DNA from: Oceaniglobus trochenteri
GTDB lineage: Bacteria; Pseudomonadota; Alphaproteobacteria; Rhodobacterales; Rhodobacteraceae
DNA: 64,000 nt
Assembly (NCBI RefSeq): GCF_020529025.1
Contig: NZ_JACNMM010000002.1
Location: 620,001-684,000, forward strand
Direction: 5' to 3'
Position 1 is the stretch's first letter. Each line of letters starts with the position of its first letter. Shown in pieces: positions 61,876 to 64,000 of the stretch. The notes beneath the pieces were generated by a model. It worked only from the letters and a program-made list of their open reading frames with translations, was not told the origin of the DNA and ran no database searches. Made by a program: the position numbers and the translations under genes.

Positions 61876-63447
61876 ATGCTGCGCGGCTTCTTCACCGTCG
61901 GGGCCTGGACCCTGGCCAGCCGGATCATGGGCTTCGTGCGCGACATCCTGATCGCGGCCTACCTCGGGGCGGGCCCGGTGGCCGAGGCCTTCCTCGTGGC
62001 CTTCTCGCTGCCCAACATGTTCCGCCGCTTCTTCGCCGAGGGCGCCTTCAACATGGCCTTCATCCCGCTTTTCTCGAAAAAGCTGGAAAGCGGCGACGAT
62101 CCGAAGGGTTTTGCCCAGGATGCCTTTGCCGGGATGATCCTTGTCCTCTCGCTCTTCACCGCCGCCGGCCTGGTCTTCATGCCCTGGCTGGTCACCGCCA
62201 TGGCCAGCGGATTTCGCGGTGACGAAAGGTTTGATCTTGCGGTCGCCTATGGGCGGATCGCCTTTCCCTACATCCTCTTCATCTCTTTGGCGGCCCTTGT
62301 CTCGGGCATATTGAACGCCAACCGCCGGTTCCTGGCTGCGGCAGCCGCGCCGGTGCTGCTGAATGTGGTGTTCATCGCCGGAATGCTGATCTCTGCCGCC
62401 CTCGGGGCCGATCCATCCGACATTGCCGCCCTTGGCCTGGACGAGGCGCTGACCCGCCAGGTGGGCAGCACCCTGGCCTGGTCGGTGCCCATCGGCGGTA
62501 TCGCGCAACTGGCGCTGGTCTGGTGGGCAGCCGCGCGCGCCGGGTTCCGCCTGACCATCCGCCGCCCCCGCCTGACGCCCGAGTTGAAGAAGCTGGCGAT
62601 TATCGCCGCCCCCGCCGCCCTGGCCGGAGGCGTGGTGCAGATCAACCTGCTGGTGGGCCGCCAGGTGGCCAGCTTCTATGACGGCGCCATCGCCTGGCTG
62701 AACTATGCCGACCGCCTGTATCAGCTGCCGCTGGGCGTGGTGGGCATCGCCATCGGCGTCGTGCTGCTGCCCGAACTGTCGCGCCGCCTCGGCGCCGAGG
62801 ATACCGCCGGGGGGCGCCATGCCTTCAACCGGGCGGCGGAAATGGCCCTGACGCTGACGGTGCCCTCGGCCGTGGCCTTCATGGTCATCCCCCTGCCCCT
62901 TGTGGCCACGCTGTTCCAGCGCGGTGCCTTCGGCGCCGACGACAGCGCGGCGACGGCCCTGGCCCTGGCGATCTACGGGCTGGGCCTGCCCGCCTTCGTT
63001 CTGCAGAAGGTGCTGCAACCCCTGTTCTTCGCGCGCGAGGATACACGCTCGCCCTTCCGCTTTGCGCTGGTGTCGATGGTGGTGAACGCGGCGCTGGCCA
63101 TCGGGCTGATGCCGTTGGTGGGGTTCCTGGCCGCCGCCATCGGCACGACGGTGGCGGGCTGGGCCATGGTCTGGCTGCTGGCCCGTGGCGGGCGGAAAAT
63201 GGGCGAAGCGGCCAAATTCGACGAAAGATTCCGCCGTCGCCTATGGCGGATCGTCGCCGCCTCGCTTGGCATGGGGCTTTGCCTCTGGCTGGCCACGGTC
63301 CTCATGGGGCCGCTTTTCGGGATGGCCGGGCTGAAGTTCCTGGCGCTTGCCGCGCTGGTTCTCGTGGGCATGGGCAGCTATTTCGTGATCGGCACCGCCA
63401 TCGGCGCCTTTGCGCTGTCCGACATCCGCGGCGCCGTCCGGCGCTGA
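61876..63447 (+). CDS. murJ: Lipid II flippase MurJ
   Basis: 523 residues with about 14 membrane helices. It begins MLRGFFTVGAWTLASRIMGF, with RDILIAAYLGAGPVAEAFLV and LPNMFRRFFAEGAFNMAFIP, the MurJ signature. It moves lipid II across the inner membrane. It follows glnD by 25 nt, an order common in alphaproteobacteria. Confidence 0.95.
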   Translation: MLRGFFTVGAWTLASRIMGFVRDILIAAYLGAGPVAEAFLVAFSLPNMFRRFFAEGAFNMAFIPLFSKKLESGDDPKGFAQDAFAGMILVLSLFTAAGLVFMPWLVTAMASGFRGDERFDLAVAYGRIAFPYILFISLAALVSGILNANRRFLAAAAAPVLLNVVFIAGMLISAALGADPSDIAALGLDEALTRQVGSTLAWSVPIGGIAQLALVWWAAARAGFRLTIRRPRLTPELKKLAIIAAPAALAGGVVQINLLVGRQVASFYDGAIAWLNYADRLYQLPLGVVGIAIGVVLLPELSRRLGAEDTAGGRHAFNRAAEMALTLTVPSAVAFMVIPLPLVATLFQRGAFGADDSAATALALAIYGLGLPAFVLQKVLQPLFFAREDTRSPFRFALVSMVVNAALAIGLMPLVGFLAAAIGTTVAGWAMVWLLARGGRKMGEAAKFDERFRRRLWRIVAASLGMGLCLWLATVLMGPLFGMAGLKFLALAALVLVGMGSYFVIGTAIGAFALSDIRGAVRR

Positions 63448-63492
63448 TCAGCGCCCACCATCTCCCGGCAACCCCGTGGTGCGGCCGGAGGT

Positions 63493-63557
63493 ATTGAGTA
63501 TTTTCAGCAAGAAAGAGGGGCCGGTCTTCCCTCTCTTTCTTGCCCCAAATACTCAAT
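63493..63557. terminator. Long inverted repeat, probable bidirectional terminator
   Basis: ATTGAGTATTT and GCAAGAAAGAG on the left pair perfectly with CTCTTTCTTGC and AAATACTCAAT on the right, interrupted by a 3-nt internal loop. It lies between convergent murJ and the oxidoreductase gene. Confidence 0.8.
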
Positions 63558-63590
63558 CCAACCCCGGCCACCGGGGGAAGGCCCGCGCGA

Positions 63591-64000
63591 TTATTCCTGG
63601 TATCCCCGGAACAGCCCGCGCCCGCCCGCATCGTCCAGCACTTTCTGAAGCGCCGCGCCGCGGGCGAAATCCGGCTCTTGCGGGGCGCCGTCGCGGATCG
63701 CGCTGATGAAGGCGGCAAAGACGGTCTGAACCGGCGCAAGCGGGATTGATTCCCAGGCCGTCGGCGCGCTTTGCGGCGCAAGGCAGGCCGACAGCCGGTC
63801 GGTGTGGTTGGCCGATTCCACCAGCAACGCGCCCTTCGTGCCATGGATGCGCAGGGTCAGGTCGTTCAGGTGACCGGTGGCAAAGCGCGAGGCATGAACC
63901 ACCCCGATCGCCCCGTTCGTCAGTTCAACGTGCATGGCGCAACTGTCGTTGGCGTCCAGCACATAGGGCCCGATCTGCCCGCCCTCGGCCTTGTCGAAGG
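63591..64000 (-). CDS. Gfo/Idh/MocA-type oxidoreductase, C-terminal part
   Basis: About 136 residues are visible; the start lies outside the window. The pattern GGQIGPYVLDANDSCAMHVE, AIGVVHASRFATGHLNDLTL and RIHGTKGALLVES is typical of the C-terminal alpha/beta domain of Gfo/Idh/MocA dehydrogenases, where strands form the substrate-binding sheet. The NAD-binding domain is not in view. Substrate unknown. Confidence 0.85.
   Translation of the reverse strand, partial: FDKAEGGQIGPYVLDANDSCAMHVELTNGAIGVVHASRFATGHLNDLTLRIHGTKGALLVESANHTDRLSACLAPQSAPTAWESIPLAPVQTVFAAFISAIRDGAPQEPDFARGAALQKVLDDAGGRGLFRGYQE

Noticed and set aside
58929-61946. Minus-strand frame of about 1005 codons over glnD
   Set aside because: Shadow of glnD; composition dominated by His/Gln/Gly/Asp with no natural domain pattern.

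Overview
The window reads as alphaproteobacterial DNA, most likely Rhodobacteraceae. It is high-GC. Its housekeeping genes sit in arrangements I know from that family: a divergent lrp/trxB pair, an lgt-midA-pgeF operon, a bifunctional Sat-CysC, an rpoH-type sigma factor, rsmI divergent from a PBP-activator lipoprotein, then glnD and murJ. No rRNA gene, CRISPR array or convincing functional tRNA is visible.

Positions 1 to about 30.4 kb are the left-hand part of a Mu-like transposable prophage lying in reverse: phage left end at the right, phage right end beyond position 1. From right to left it holds a cargo block (27.0-30.0 kb), a divergent repressor/early-gene switch with three operators (26.14-26.23 kb), and early genes with a ParB-like protein, transposase A (D270/D336/E388), target-DNA ATPase B, several HTH proteins, a DUF3164 protein and GemA (17.1-26.1 kb). 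A Mor-like activator follows (16.5-16.9 kb), then a lysis block (14.3-16.4 kb), and then packaging, portal, MuF, morphogenesis, protease and capsid genes (5.1-14.3 kb). Tail genes of siphovirus type end in a tape-measure gene cut by the window edge. Most early and late genes are coupled by ATGA/GTGA/TGATG overlaps. Replication, packaging and head genes are Mu-like, while the tail module (tube protein, frameshifting chaperone, TMP) is of the long flexible kind, as in B3/D3112-like phages.

Control elements can be read directly. Three 16-bp palindromes (TTGGC-N6-GCCAA) lie between the repressor and the first early gene. A perfect 20-bp sequence with dyad symmetry occurs just upstream of the endolysin gene and again just upstream of the protease gene, the positions of Mu Plys and PI, so it is the likely binding site of the Mor-like protein. 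A GGGAAAC heptamer at the end of the tail-chaperone gene predicts a -1 frameshift. Three small genes on the opposite strand (17.66, 24.54 and 25.40 kb) look like morons. The cargo block holds a YbjQ-like zinc protein, a small exported protein, and an overlapping TcmP + Gp37/Gp68 pair with unknown function.

From 30.5 kb to the end the chromosome is ordinary and densely packed: cation efflux, MprF, a Hint-domain protein, lgt/midA/pgeF, ubiK-like, lrp, trxB, a MarR-like domain fused in frame to Sat-CysC, an M3 peptidase, an amino-acid ABC transporter (permease and binding protein), moeB-like, dut, coaBC, a ChaN-like protein, rpoH-like, cobU, a phosphatase, a GST with an extra Cys-rich tail, comM, gshB, yraN, rsmI, a PBP activator, glnD, murJ and a partial oxidoreductase. 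Intrinsic terminators and Rhodobacteraceae-type intergenic repeats separate these groups.
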